From Hymenobacter sediminis (GTDB lineage Bacteria > Bacteroidota > Bacteroidia > Cytophagales > Hymenobacteraceae), in contig NZ_QKNS01000002.1 of NCBI RefSeq assembly GCF_003231285.1, positions 372,001 to 436,000 of the forward strand: DNA of 64,000 bases. The letters run 5' to 3'. Made by a program: the position numbers and the translations under genes. Every line of letters begins with the position of its first letter. Within the stretch, counting starts at the first letter, position 1. Positions 34,082-42,199 of the stretch are shown in pieces. The notes under the pieces are model-generated. The model was not told the origin of the DNA. It worked only from the letters and a program-made list of their open reading frames with translations, and searched no databases.

Positions 34082-34767
34082 CTACGAACAGCCGAGAAAG
34101 TACCGCTCCAGCACTACGGTGTCGGCGGCGCGCTGGTACCAGTCGTTATATACCAGCTCCAGGGTATCGACCTGAAAAGTGCCGATAGGTGTGTGCTGAT
34201 GGTGCCGGAGCTCGGCTACCAGTTGGTCCGGGCAGTGCAGGGGAGTTGTAAAGCGCAGCACGGTGGAGTGAGCCGTTTGCAGGGCGTACCGCTGGTCAAT
34301 GGATTGTTGCAGCCCGGAGCGCCGGAATGCCGTTCGCAGCTCGTTGCGCAGCCGGTTTAGGGTATCATCTTCCGGAAAGCCCTGCACCATCAGCCCGCCG
34401 AGGCGGTTAGGCCCGCATAGCGGATGACAAATGGACCTATCTGCTCAAGGGCAGCGCGTACTACTTCCTAGTAAGCGGCGGAGTCAATATTCGTCAGCTG
34501 AAAGCCAGGGTAGCAGGAAATAATGGATAAAATGGTCAGATGAATATCGGCTGCCGGGTAGTAGTAATGCTCCGGGGCTATTAGCTGAAAATCAGCTAAG
34601 ACGCGGCCAATAGCAGCCGTAACAGGCGCGGGTGGGCGGGCCAGCAGCGTAATGCCCCGGCGCGCATCTTGCCCGGAGAATAGTAGCGGGTCGGGCTCGG
34701 CGCCGGTGGTTAGCAGCTGGGAAACGGCTGCTTCGCGCATCGCATCGTAGTGTTCTGCTAGATTCAT
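34082..34767 (-). pseudogene. Broken 2'-5' RNA ligase family (2H phosphoesterase) gene
   Basis: An N-terminal part (ATG at 34767, MNLAEHYDAMREAAV) contains the first HxT motif (ADIHLTILSII). It stops at an amber codon (34468-34470). The same frame continues after the stop as EVVRAALEQIGPFVIRY, and then a shift near 34390-34415 moves into the frame of MVQGFPEDDTLNRLRNEL, which holds the second motif as TAHSTVLRF. Together they make one 2H phosphoesterase of about 228 residues with one nonsense mutation and one frameshift. Confidence 0.75.
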
Positions 34768-34927
34768 AGCGAAAACAAATATCTGATATACTTCGGCTGC
34801 CCGGGCAGGTAAGTCAATTTTACCCGAACCAACCGCCCGGCTTGCTAGTTATACTATTATTCCGGCTGCCTGAACCAGACTGACCCTGGTCTGGGTACGT
34901 AGGCAGGCCGGTAACTCACTCCCCCGT

Positions 34928-36457
34928 ATGACTCAACCTGACATCCGCACCCTTGGTGCCCTGAAGCAGTCCGGCTACCAGCCCCGCTCCGTGAAACAGG
35001 AGCTACGCGACAATCTGATTAAGAAGTTACAAAGCAAGGAAGACGTGTTTCCCGGCATTTTCGGCTACGAGGAAACCGTCATTCCGGAGCTGCAGCGCGC
35101 TATTCTGGCCGGCCACCACATCAACCTGCTGGGCTTGCGCGGGCAGGCCAAAACCCGCATTGCCCGCCTGCTAGTGAGCCTGCTCGATGAGTACGTGCCC
35201 GTGGTGGAAGGCTCGGAGCTGAACGACGACCCGCTGCAGCCTCTGTCGGTGTTTGCCCGCAATCTTATTGCTGAAAAGGGCGACGAAACGCCCATCACCT
35301 GGCTGCACCGCGACGACCGGTACACCGAGAAGCTGGCGACCCCCGACGTATCGGTGGCTGACCTTATCGGCGACGCCGACCCCATCAAAGCCGCTACCCT
35401 CAAGCTGCCCTACAGCGACGAGCGAGTAATCCACTTCGGCCTGATTCCGAGGGCGCACCGGGGCATTTTCGTTATCAACGAGCTGCCCGACTTGCAGGCC
35501 CGCATTCAGGTATCCTTGTTTAACATTCTGCAGGAAGGCGACATCCAGATTCGGGGCTTCAAGGTGCGCCTACCCCTCGATATCCAGTTTGTTTTCACGG
35601 CTAACCCCGAGGACTACACGAACCGCGGCTCCATCGTGACGCCACTCAAGGACCGCATCGACGCCCAGATTATCACCCACTACCCCAAGAGCATCGAAAT
35701 CGGCAAGCGCATCACCAAGCAGGAAGCTCGCATCCGAGAGGAGCAGCGCGGCCTGGTGACGACCAACGAAATCGTGCACGATCTGGTAGAGCAGGTTGCC
35801 ATTGAGGCCCGCGGCTCCGAGTTCGTAGATGCCAAGTCGGGCGTGTCGGCTCGTCTGACTATTTCGGCCTACGAGCAGGTCATTGCGGCGGCCGAGCGTC
35901 GGGCTCTGCTCAACGGCGAAACCCAAACCTACGTGCGCATCTCCGATTTCCTGGGAGCGGTGCCGGCCGTAACGGGCAAGGTAGAACTGGTGTACGAAGG
36001 TGAGCAGGAGGGTGCGGGCATCGTGGCCGAAAAGCTCATGGGCAAGGCCATCCGCACCCAGTTTCTGCAGTACTTCCCCGACCCCGAGAAAACCAAGAAG
36101 CAGAAGGACAAGCCCAACCCGTATAAGCCCGTACAGGACTGGTTTGGCTCCCGCACCATTGATCTGCTACACGATGCTTCCGACGAGGATTACCGCAAGG
36201 TACTGGACGTAGTTCCTGGCCTCAAGGACTTGGTGCAGCAAAGTGTACCTAGTGAGCTGAGCAAGGAAAACCTCCACTTCTGGATGGAATTCGCCCTGCA
36301 CGGCATGTCGGAGCACAGCCTGATTTCGCGCAACCGCCTCACGGCCGGTTCGCAGTTTAAGGATCTGCTCAGCAGCATGTTCACCATGCCTAACTTCGGC
36401 GATGATGACGACGATGATGAGGAATACCTGTCATCGAAGAAGCGCAAGCGCCGGTAG
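34928..36457 (+). CDS. MoxR/ChlI-like AAA+ ATPase
   Basis: 509 residues. The magnesium-chelatase-like core has a non-canonical Walker A, G69-L-R-G-Q-A-K75-T (the usual second glycine of GK is alanine), and a Walker B read as GIFVINELPD. A sensor-like VFTANPEDYTNRG and the arginine region LKDRIDAQIITHYP follow. The C-terminus is an unusual run of six aspartates and two glutamates, then KKRKRR. It should remodel client complexes together with the VWA protein at 32476-33582. Similar SpoVR-neighbour type pairs are called magnesium chelatase in databases, without cobalt/magnesium chelation evidence. Confidence 0.87.
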   Translation: MTQPDIRTLGALKQSGYQPRSVKQELRDNLIKKLQSKEDVFPGIFGYEETVIPELQRAILAGHHINLLGLRGQAKTRIARLLVSLLDEYVPVVEGSELNDDPLQPLSVFARNLIAEKGDETPITWLHRDDRYTEKLATPDVSVADLIGDADPIKAATLKLPYSDERVIHFGLIPRAHRGIFVINELPDLQARIQVSLFNILQEGDIQIRGFKVRLPLDIQFVFTANPEDYTNRGSIVTPLKDRIDAQIITHYPKSIEIGKRITKQEARIREEQRGLVTTNEIVHDLVEQVAIEARGSEFVDAKSGVSARLTISAYEQVIAAAERRALLNGETQTYVRISDFLGAVPAVTGKVELVYEGEQEGAGIVAEKLMGKAIRTQFLQYFPDPEKTKKQKDKPNPYKPVQDWFGSRTIDLLHDASDEDYRKVLDVVPGLKDLVQQSVPSELSKENLHFWMEFALHGMSEHSLISRNRLTAGSQFKDLLSSMFTMPNFGDDDDDDEEYLSSKKRKRR

Positions 36458-36478
36458 ATAGTAGGAGAACGGCAGAAG

Positions 36479-36514
36479 ACGGCCCGCTTTCAGTGATAAC
36501 TGGAAGCGGGCCGT
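36479..36514 (+). terminator. Terminator after the AAA ATPase gene
   Basis: ACGGCCCGCTT (36479-36489) pairs with AAGCGGGCCGT (36504-36514), extended inward by CAGT/ACTG. Confidence 0.65.
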
Positions 36515-36688
36515 TGGCTTTAAACCCAGGGGTAGAGCTTCGCCCGGGAAAATGAGCGGTTAGGATAGGATTTAGCCCAGCCTGGCTAACTCCCTACCGG
36601 CACTGCGCTGGGTGCTGTTCCTTTGTAGTGTTCCCGCCGGGCAAGCCCAGCCGGCTGCCTCCCTGAAACTCTCTACCCCCCTACATAT

Positions 36689-36868
36689 ATGAAAGCTGTT
36701 CTCGCCGCCCGTTTCGCTTGCCTCGCCCTCGTACTGGCTCTGCTGGCACCTTCCCTAACCGCTGCAGCTGGCACTTTTGGCCCAGCCCGCTACTACAAAG
36801 GTGGCCTGCACCGCCCCGTTTATAAAAAATATCAGCCCGGCTGCCGCTGGATTTTCCAGAAGCGCTAA
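36689..36868 (+). CDS. Small secreted cationic peptide (59 residues)
   Basis: ATG at 36689, stop TAA 36866-36868. Residues 1-27 form a clear signal peptide (MKAVLAARF, hydrophobic LALVLALLAP, cleavage near TAAAG). The mature part of about 32 residues has nine Lys/Arg residues plus one His, several aromatics (two Tyr together, Trp near the end), one cysteine and no Asp or Glu. It is flanked by a terminator on each side and so looks like a complete single-gene unit. No family recognised; a secreted or envelope peptide with membrane or polyanion affinity is conceivable. Confidence 0.7.
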   Translation: MKAVLAARFACLALVLALLAPSLTAAAGTFGPARYYKGGLHRPVYKKYQPGCRWIFQKR

Positions 36869-36903
36869 GCCCCCATACCGCGCACTCCCCTTGTCGCCTA
36901 AAC

Positions 36904-36931
36904 GCCCCGTGTACCTATTGGTAGACGGGGC
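36904..36931 (+). terminator. Rho-independent terminator after the small peptide gene
   Basis: GCCCCGT (36904-36910) pairs with ACGGGGC (36925-36931), extended inward by TACC/GGTA, followed by ATTTTTAT. Confidence 0.65.
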
Positions 36932-36962
36932 ATTTTTATAAAAGAGAACTGCAATTGTAGGC

Positions 36963-38255
36963 TTACTCTGGTGCCGCGCCTACCCCCTGTAGGGCCAATA
37001 AGTGCCGGGCTTCGTCGAACTCGTTTTCGCTTTTGGCGATGACCAGGGTGGCTACCCCGTTGCCGATAACATTGGTAATGGCCCGAGCCTCCGACATAAA
37101 CCGATCTACGCCAAGCAGCAGTGCTACCCCTTCTACCGGAATGATACGGGTAGCGGCCAGCGTAGAAGCCAGCACGATAAATCCAGAGCCCGTTACGCCG
37201 GCTGCGCCCTTGCTGGTCACCATCAGGATGCCAATCAGGGAAATTTCCTGGCCGAGCGTGAGGTTAATATCAAAGGCCTGAGCCAGGAAAATGGCCGCAA
37301 TGGAAAGGTAGATGGACGTGCCGTCGAGGTTAAAAGAGTAACCGGTGGGAATCACCAGGCCCGCTACGGAGCGCGAGCAGCCATAGCGCTCCAGCTTATC
37401 AATCATGCGCGGTAATGCCGACTCGGACGACGAAGTGCCCAACACCAACAGAATTTCTTCCTTAATAAAGCCCAGGAAGCGCCACAAGCTCAGGCCATAG
37501 AAGCGCATGATGGTATTGAGCACCCCGAACACAAACAGAAACATCGTCAGATAGACCACCAGCATGAGCTTGCCCAGAGGTAGCAGCGTGTGCAACCCGT
37601 ATTTGCCGATGGTGAAAGCCATGCCCCCAAACGCCCCGATGGGAGCCAGCTTCATAACCAGAGCCAGCACCCCAAACATGGCGTGGGAAAGTCGGTCGAA
37701 GGTTTTCAGAAGAGGCGCCCCCAGTTCCTGAGGCATGCGGCTCAGGGCAAACCCGAACAGCACCGCGAAGAGCAGCACCTGCAGTACCTCACCCTCGGCA
37801 AAAGCGCCTACCACGCTATGCGGCACAATGTGCGTCACGAAATCAACCCAGTGCATGCCTTCGCCGCTAGCGGCTTGGGCTGTGTATTTCGAGGCTTCAG
37901 CGGCTTGCGCAGCGCTTTGCGTAGCTACTGAGGCTCTGGCATCAATGCCAGCGCCAGGATGAGCTAGGTTGGCCGCCGTTATGCCAATAACCAGGGCCAG
38001 CGTGGTTACAATCTCGAAGTACAGCAGTGCCTTGCCGCCTACCCGCCCTACCTTCTTCAGGTCGCCCATGCCGCCAATGCCCAGCACCACCGTCAGGAAG
38101 ATGATGGGGGTGATGAGCATTTTGATCAGGTTGATGAACGTGTCGCCGATAGGCTTGAGCGCCGCTCCAAAGTCGGGAAACACAGCCCCGACAAGTATGC
38201 CCAGCGCAATAGCAGTGAGAACCTGAAAAGTAAGGTTAGAAGCAAGTTTTTTCAT
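36963..38255 (-). CDS. Dicarboxylate/amino acid:cation symporter (DAACS family)
   Basis: 430 residues with the GltP/DctA fold: eight helices and two re-entrant loops. The signatures are intact: [13 protein letters not shown] (HP1), [10 protein letters not shown] (TM7, cation and substrate site), [17 protein letters not shown] (HP2) and [23 protein letters not shown] (TM8). The arginine in TM8 (SEAR) suits acidic substrates such as glutamate, aspartate or C4-dicarboxylates. An Ala-rich insertion at about 105-130 lies in the loop after TM3. Confidence 0.93.
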   Translation of the reverse strand: MKKLASNLTFQVLTAIALGILVGAVFPDFGAALKPIGDTFINLIKMLITPIIFLTVVLGIGGMGDLKKVGRVGGKALLYFEIVTTLALVIGITAANLAHPGAGIDARASVATQSAAQAAEASKYTAQAASGEGMHWVDFVTHIVPHSVVGAFAEGEVLQVLLFAVLFGFALSRMPQELGAPLLKTFDRLSHAMFGVLALVMKLAPIGAFGGMAFTIGKYGLHTLLPLGKLMLVVYLTMFLFVFGVLNTIMRFYGLSLWRFLGFIKEEILLVLGTSSSESALPRMIDKLERYGCSRSVAGLVIPTGYSFNLDGTSIYLSIAAIFLAQAFDINLTLGQEISLIGILMVTSKGAAGVTGSGFIVLASTLAATRIIPVEGVALLLGVDRFMSEARAITNVIGNGVATLVIAKSENEFDEARHLLALQGVGAAPE

Positions 38256-38434
38256 CAGATGGAAGGCAGGCTTGGAAGTGCGCCGGTCGCCGGAAGAGGC
38301 AAGCTACAACAGTTACGGGCCGATAGGTGGCCCAGCCATTTGACTTCGCGCTAATTCCTGCTACAGGTTGAGCCCGCATTAGGGGGTAGGGCATAGTGAT
38401 TTGGTTGGGTGGCACTGGTGCCAGGCTATGTAAT

Positions 38435-38473
38435 GACAAAGGCCGTCTGCTACGGGAGCAGACGGCCTTTGTC
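38435..38473. terminator. Terminator hairpin downstream of the cyclophilin gene
   Basis: A perfect 17-base-pair stem (38435-38451, 38457-38473) with a five-base loop, followed on the minus strand by the symporter's upstream region. Confidence 0.75.
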
Positions 38474-38490
38474 TTGGGCTTGGCTAGGGC

Positions 38491-38949
38491 TTAGGCCTCG
38501 TTTACCACGATTTTGTCGATGGTGTCGTTAGCCTTGATCTGGTCGATGATGTCTTGGCCCTCTACCACTTTACCGAATACGGTGTGGTTGCGGTCAAGGT
38601 GGGCAGTGTTATCGCGCGAGTGGCAGATAAAGAACTGCGAGCCACCGGTGTTGCGGCCGGCGTGCGCCATGCTCAGCACCCCACGGTCGTGGTACTGGTT
38701 GTCGCCGTTCAGCTCACAGTCAATCTTGTAGCCGGGGCCACCAGTGCCGGGCATGCCCTTGGCGCCGTCGCGGGAGTTGGGGCAGCCGCCCTGAATCACG
38801 AAATTGGGAATCACGCGGTGAAACTTCAGCCCGTCGTAGAAGCCCTGCTGGGCCAGGTCGGTGAAGTTTTTAACCGTTTTGGGAGCGTCCTTCTCGTAGA
38901 ACTCCACTTTCATCACGCCTTTGTTGGTGTGGATTTCGGCAGTTTTCAT
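38491..38949 (-). CDS. Peptidyl-prolyl cis-trans isomerase, cyclophilin type
   Basis: 152 residues, ATG at 38949. Typical short bacterial cyclophilin of the PpiB type without signal peptide: FYDGLKFHRVIPNFVIQGGCP, GVLSMAHAGRNTGGSQFFIC and HTVFGKVVEGQDIIDQIKAND. The catalytic Arg (FHRVI) and Phe/Gln residues are present. It catalyses prolyl isomerisation in protein folding in the cytoplasm. Confidence 0.95.
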   Translation of the reverse strand: MKTAEIHTNKGVMKVEFYEKDAPKTVKNFTDLAQQGFYDGLKFHRVIPNFVIQGGCPNSRDGAKGMPGTGGPGYKIDCELNGDNQYHDRGVLSMAHAGRNTGGSQFFICHSRDNTAHLDRNHTVFGKVVEGQDIIDQIKANDTIDKIVVNEA

Positions 38950-39137
38950 CGTCTGTAAAAAAGTAGGTGGAATGGCCTCCTATACGCGCCCGGCCAGCGG
39001 GTGGGTACAGAAGAAAGCCGCAAAGGTAGCCAATTTGAGGGCGAGCGGCATCCGGATGTAGCTTTGGTGCGTAAGCATAGCACCTGTTTGAAGCTGCTCT
39101 TTACCATCTCTCCCTTTAACACCCTGTTTCGCGTCTT

Positions 39138-39791
39138 ATGAAAAAGACTTTCCGCCTTACTACCCTTGCCCTGGTATCGGCAACTGCCCTGAGCGCTAGC
39201 CTCAGCAGCTGCGGCGACACCAGTAAAACGTCCGAAACCGCAACCACTACCGAGCCCGGTGCTACCACTGTAGACTCCACGGCGATGTTGTCGGACTCGG
39301 CGCGTATGGGCAAAAAGGAAGGCGTACTGGTAGATAACGTGCCCATGACGCCCGACAAAAACATCGTGCAGAATGCGGTGCTAGCCCCCAGCGTTACTAC
39401 CCTGGTAAAAGCCGTGAAGGCTGCTGGTCTTGATGAAACTCTGAGCGGTGCCGGCCCTTACACCGTATTTGCCCCCACCAACGCGGCCTTCGATAAGCTG
39501 CCCAATGGCGCGCTGGCTGGCCTCATGAAGCCCGAAAGCAAAGAAAAACTGAAAGGCGTGCTCACCTACCACGTCATTCAGGGCCGCCTGCTGGCGCAAG
39601 ATCTGCGCGACGGTCAGGAGCTAACCACTGTTAATGGCGAGAAAATCAAGATTTCGGTGCAGAACGGCAAGGTGATGGTCAGCAACGGCAAAGATGCGCC
39701 CGTCAACATCCAGACACCCGACGTCATTTCCAGCAATGGAGTCACCCACCTCATCGAGGGTGTGCTGCTTCCCCCGCCGCCCGCCAGCTAA
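39138..39791 (+). CDS. Fasciclin domain lipoprotein
   Basis: 217 residues. Signal peptide with lipobox LSSC (Cys 25), a Thr-rich linker, then one FAS1 domain (about 75-215): APSVTTLVKAVKAAGLDETLSGAGPYTVFAPTNAAFDKLPNG and the closing VISSNGVTHLIEGVLLP. FAS1 domains mediate adhesion; bacterial lipoproteins of this type are envelope proteins of unclear role. Followed by a terminator. Confidence 0.93.
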   Translation: MKKTFRLTTLALVSATALSASLSSCGDTSKTSETATTTEPGATTVDSTAMLSDSARMGKKEGVLVDNVPMTPDKNIVQNAVLAPSVTTLVKAVKAAGLDETLSGAGPYTVFAPTNAAFDKLPNGALAGLMKPESKEKLKGVLTYHVIQGRLLAQDLRDGQELTTVNGEKIKISVQNGKVMVSNGKDAPVNIQTPDVISSNGVTHLIEGVLLPPPPAS

Positions 39792-39819
39792 GCAATTTTA
39801 AACTTCCTGATTGGTTAAA

Positions 39820-39849
39820 AAGGCCCGGTTGTTTCAGCCGGGCTTTTTT
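39820..39849 (+). terminator. Rho-independent terminator
   Basis: GCCCGG/CCGGGC stem (39823-39828 with 39838-39843) with flanking A and T runs, about 30 bases after the fasciclin stop. Confidence 0.65.
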
Positions 39850-39906
39850 GCATTTTACGGGTTGCAGGTGGGTAGGGCAAGGGGAAGGAGGAGGCAATAC
39901 AATATC

Positions 39907-39994
39907 TGTCGTCCTGAGCAGGAGCGAAGGACCTCTACAGAAGGCAACTGTTGATTACCAGCGGTAGAGGTCCTTTGCGCTGCTCAGGATGACA
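39907..39994. repeat. REP-like long palindrome
   Basis: Left arm 39907-39938 and right arm 39964-39994 are reverse complements with few differences (shared core GTCCTGAGCAG ... AGGACCTCTAC). The 25-base loop is different. Elements with this TCCTGAGC...AAGGACCTCTAC arm are, as far as I recall, scattered between genes in Hymenobacter and relatives. No protein is encoded. Confidence 0.7.
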
Positions 39995-40051
39995 AGTACT
40001 TTTCTCATCACTACCCTCGTTCCTTCACCCACTCGTTCCCTCATTCACTCC

Positions 40052-40933
40052 CTATAATCCTGCGCCTTCAGTTACGCGCTCGGCGAAACCAGCCCAATCG
40101 TTTTGCTCACCTTTGGCCACGCTGGTAGAGAGGTGGTCGTGGATGATGTTGGCAAAGGGCATGGGCACCACTCGGGCGCGCGACTCGTCCAGAATCAGGC
40201 GTAGGTCCTTACGGATGATGGCGGGTGGCGCGCCTACGGGCTGGTAGTGGCGCTCGGCAATCAGCTTGCCGTAGCTTTTGTAGATGGGCGTGTTGAAGAG
40301 GGTAGAAGTAAAGAACTCATACACCTGTTGCCGCTCCAAGCCGCTTTTCTGGGCCAGCGTGAAGGCCTCGGCCATAGCCTCAATGGCGGCCCCCAGCATA
40401 AAGTTGCCGCAGAGTTTCACGATGCTGGCTGCCCCTACATCATCGCCGAAATCATGGACGCCCTGGCCCAAGTGCTCCAGCACGGGTTTCAGTTTTTCGC
40501 GGGCGCTAGCTTCGCCGGCTACGGCCAGCCACAGCTTGCCGGCAGCTGCTACATCAGGCTTCCCGAATACGGGGGCCGTCACCAGCGAGCTGCCGTGGCG
40601 GGTGTGTTCTTCGGCTAGGCGGCGGTTGGTATCGGGAGCTACGGTACTGCACGAGGCATGTACCGCGCCCTGCGGCAAGGCCGACAAAATACCCTCGGGA
40701 CCCAGGCAGATTTCCTGCAGCGCGGCATCGTCGGTAACCATGGTAAACACGAATTCCGCGTCTTTCACGGCTTCGGCAGGGGTAGTGGCTACAGTAGCAC
40801 CAAGCTGGCGCAGCGGCTCGGCTTTGCTGGCGGTGCGGTTATACACGGTAAGGCGGTGGCCGGCTTTCAGCAGATTGGTAGCCATGGCCAGGCCCATGCT
40901 ACCCAGGCCCAGGAAGGCAATGGTATGTGACAT
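40052..40933 (-). CDS. NAD(P)-dependent beta-hydroxyacid dehydrogenase family
   Basis: 293 residues. N-terminal Rossmann motif IAFLGLGSMGLAMATNLLKAGH, VYNRTASK for the cofactor ribose/phosphate, the substrate-binding APVFGKPDVAAAGKLWLAVAG, and catalytic lysine in SIVKLCGNFML. It belongs to the 3-hydroxyisobutyrate/GLYR-type group. The usual GGxxGA segment reads APVFGKPD here, a variant seen in GLYR-like imine-reductase-related members, so the substrate may be an aldehyde, hydroxyacid or imine. Confidence 0.88.
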   Translation of the reverse strand: MSHTIAFLGLGSMGLAMATNLLKAGHRLTVYNRTASKAEPLRQLGATVATTPAEAVKDAEFVFTMVTDDAALQEICLGPEGILSALPQGAVHASCSTVAPDTNRRLAEEHTRHGSSLVTAPVFGKPDVAAAGKLWLAVAGEASAREKLKPVLEHLGQGVHDFGDDVGAASIVKLCGNFMLGAAIEAMAEAFTLAQKSGLERQQVYEFFTSTLFNTPIYKSYGKLIAERHYQPVGAPPAIIRKDLRLILDESRARVVPMPFANIIHDHLSTSVAKGEQNDWAGFAERVTEGAGL

Positions 40934-41147
40934 CGAGTGGTAAGGGGGTGAATTGGTAAGCTAGGAAGTTGTCGTTGAAAGCAGCTTTCTGCTTACGACG
41001 CTACCCCCGTTCAAGCGGCAAGCCTTACAGGTTGTTTGAAATTCAACGTTGAAAGTGGCTAAAGAGGCACATACTTGCGCCTTGCCGCTTGGTACTCTCC
41101 AGCCAAACAGCAAGAGCTCCAAGCTCAGCATTTCACTGCTTCACTAC

Positions 41148-42074
41148 CTACTTACGGTTGTCGTCGCCTTCCAGCATGCTCACGTAGCTATCGTAGCGGG
41201 GGAGGGCAATTTTACCTTTGTCTACGGCCTCGCGCACGGCGCAACCGGGCTCGTGCAGGTGTTGGCAGTTGTGGTAGCGGCACTGGTTGAGCAGGGCGCG
41301 CATTTCGGGAAAGTAGTGGGCCAGCTCACCGGCCTTCATATCCACCAACCCCAATTCCTTAATCCCGGGCGTATCAATCAAATAAGTGCCGGGGCGCACC
41401 TCCAGCATCTCGGCGAAGGTAGTAGTGTGCACACCTTTGTCGGAAAACTCGCTGATTTCAGCTGTTTTTAGATCCAGGTCGGGCACCAGTACGTTGATGA
41501 GGGTGCTCTTGCCTACCCCCGAGTGGCCCGAGAGCAGAGATACTTTGCCGTCGAGCAGGGCATCAATGGCCGCTACTCCTTCGCCGGTATGCGCCGAGCA
41601 GCGTAGGCCGGGGTAGCCCACCCGCTGGTACATCTTCAGAATTTGTTCTTGGTAATCGGCCAGGTCCTCATCGTAGAGGTCGGTTTTGTTGAAAAGCAGC
41701 GTGACCGGAATGCTGTACGCTTCGGCCGTCACCAAAAACCGGTCGATGAAGCCGAAAGAGGTAGCCGGCGAGGCCAGCGTTACAACCAGCAGCGCTTGGT
41801 CGAGGTTGGCAGCCACGATGTGGGCGTGCTCGGCCTTGTGTACCGAGCGGCGGATAATGTAGTTTCGGCGTGGCTCAATATGATGAATAACGCCCGCGCC
41901 TTCCGTCTGTTCCTCTACCGTAAACTCCACTTGGTCGCCTACGGCTAATGGGTTGCTCACCTTCAGGCCTTTGTGCTTGAACTTGCCCCGCAGGCGGCAG
42001 CGGTGCAGCTGGCCCGTCGCCGTTTCGCGCACGACGTACCACGAGCCCGTAGATTTAACGATGATTCCGGTCAT
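41148..42074 (-). CDS. rsgA: Ribosome small subunit-dependent GTPase A
   Basis: 308 residues. N-terminal OB fold, then a circularly permuted GTPase: G4 NKTD, G5 SAHTG, G1 SGHSGVGKST, and G3 DTPG. The C-terminal zinc cluster is C-x5-C-x-H-x5-C (QCRYHNCQHLHEPGC). It matures and checks the 30S subunit. Single gene. Confidence 0.96.
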   Translation of the reverse strand: MTGIIVKSTGSWYVVRETATGQLHRCRLRGKFKHKGLKVSNPLAVGDQVEFTVEEQTEGAGVIHHIEPRRNYIIRRSVHKAEHAHIVAANLDQALLVVTLASPATSFGFIDRFLVTAEAYSIPVTLLFNKTDLYDEDLADYQEQILKMYQRVGYPGLRCSAHTGEGVAAIDALLDGKVSLLSGHSGVGKSTLINVLVPDLDLKTAEISEFSDKGVHTTTFAEMLEVRPGTYLIDTPGIKELGLVDMKAGELAHYFPEMRALLNQCRYHNCQHLHEPGCAVREAVDKGKIALPRYDSYVSMLEGDDNRK

Positions 42075-42199
42075 GCGAGCGGGGAAATGGAGAACTAGTG
42101 AAATAGTGGTTGGGCAGTAAAATGGGGAGGTGGTGATATGGTGAGTCTACGGTTCAGACCGCGCAGTTATAGGCAGCCGGAACGCAAACGCTCTATTCA

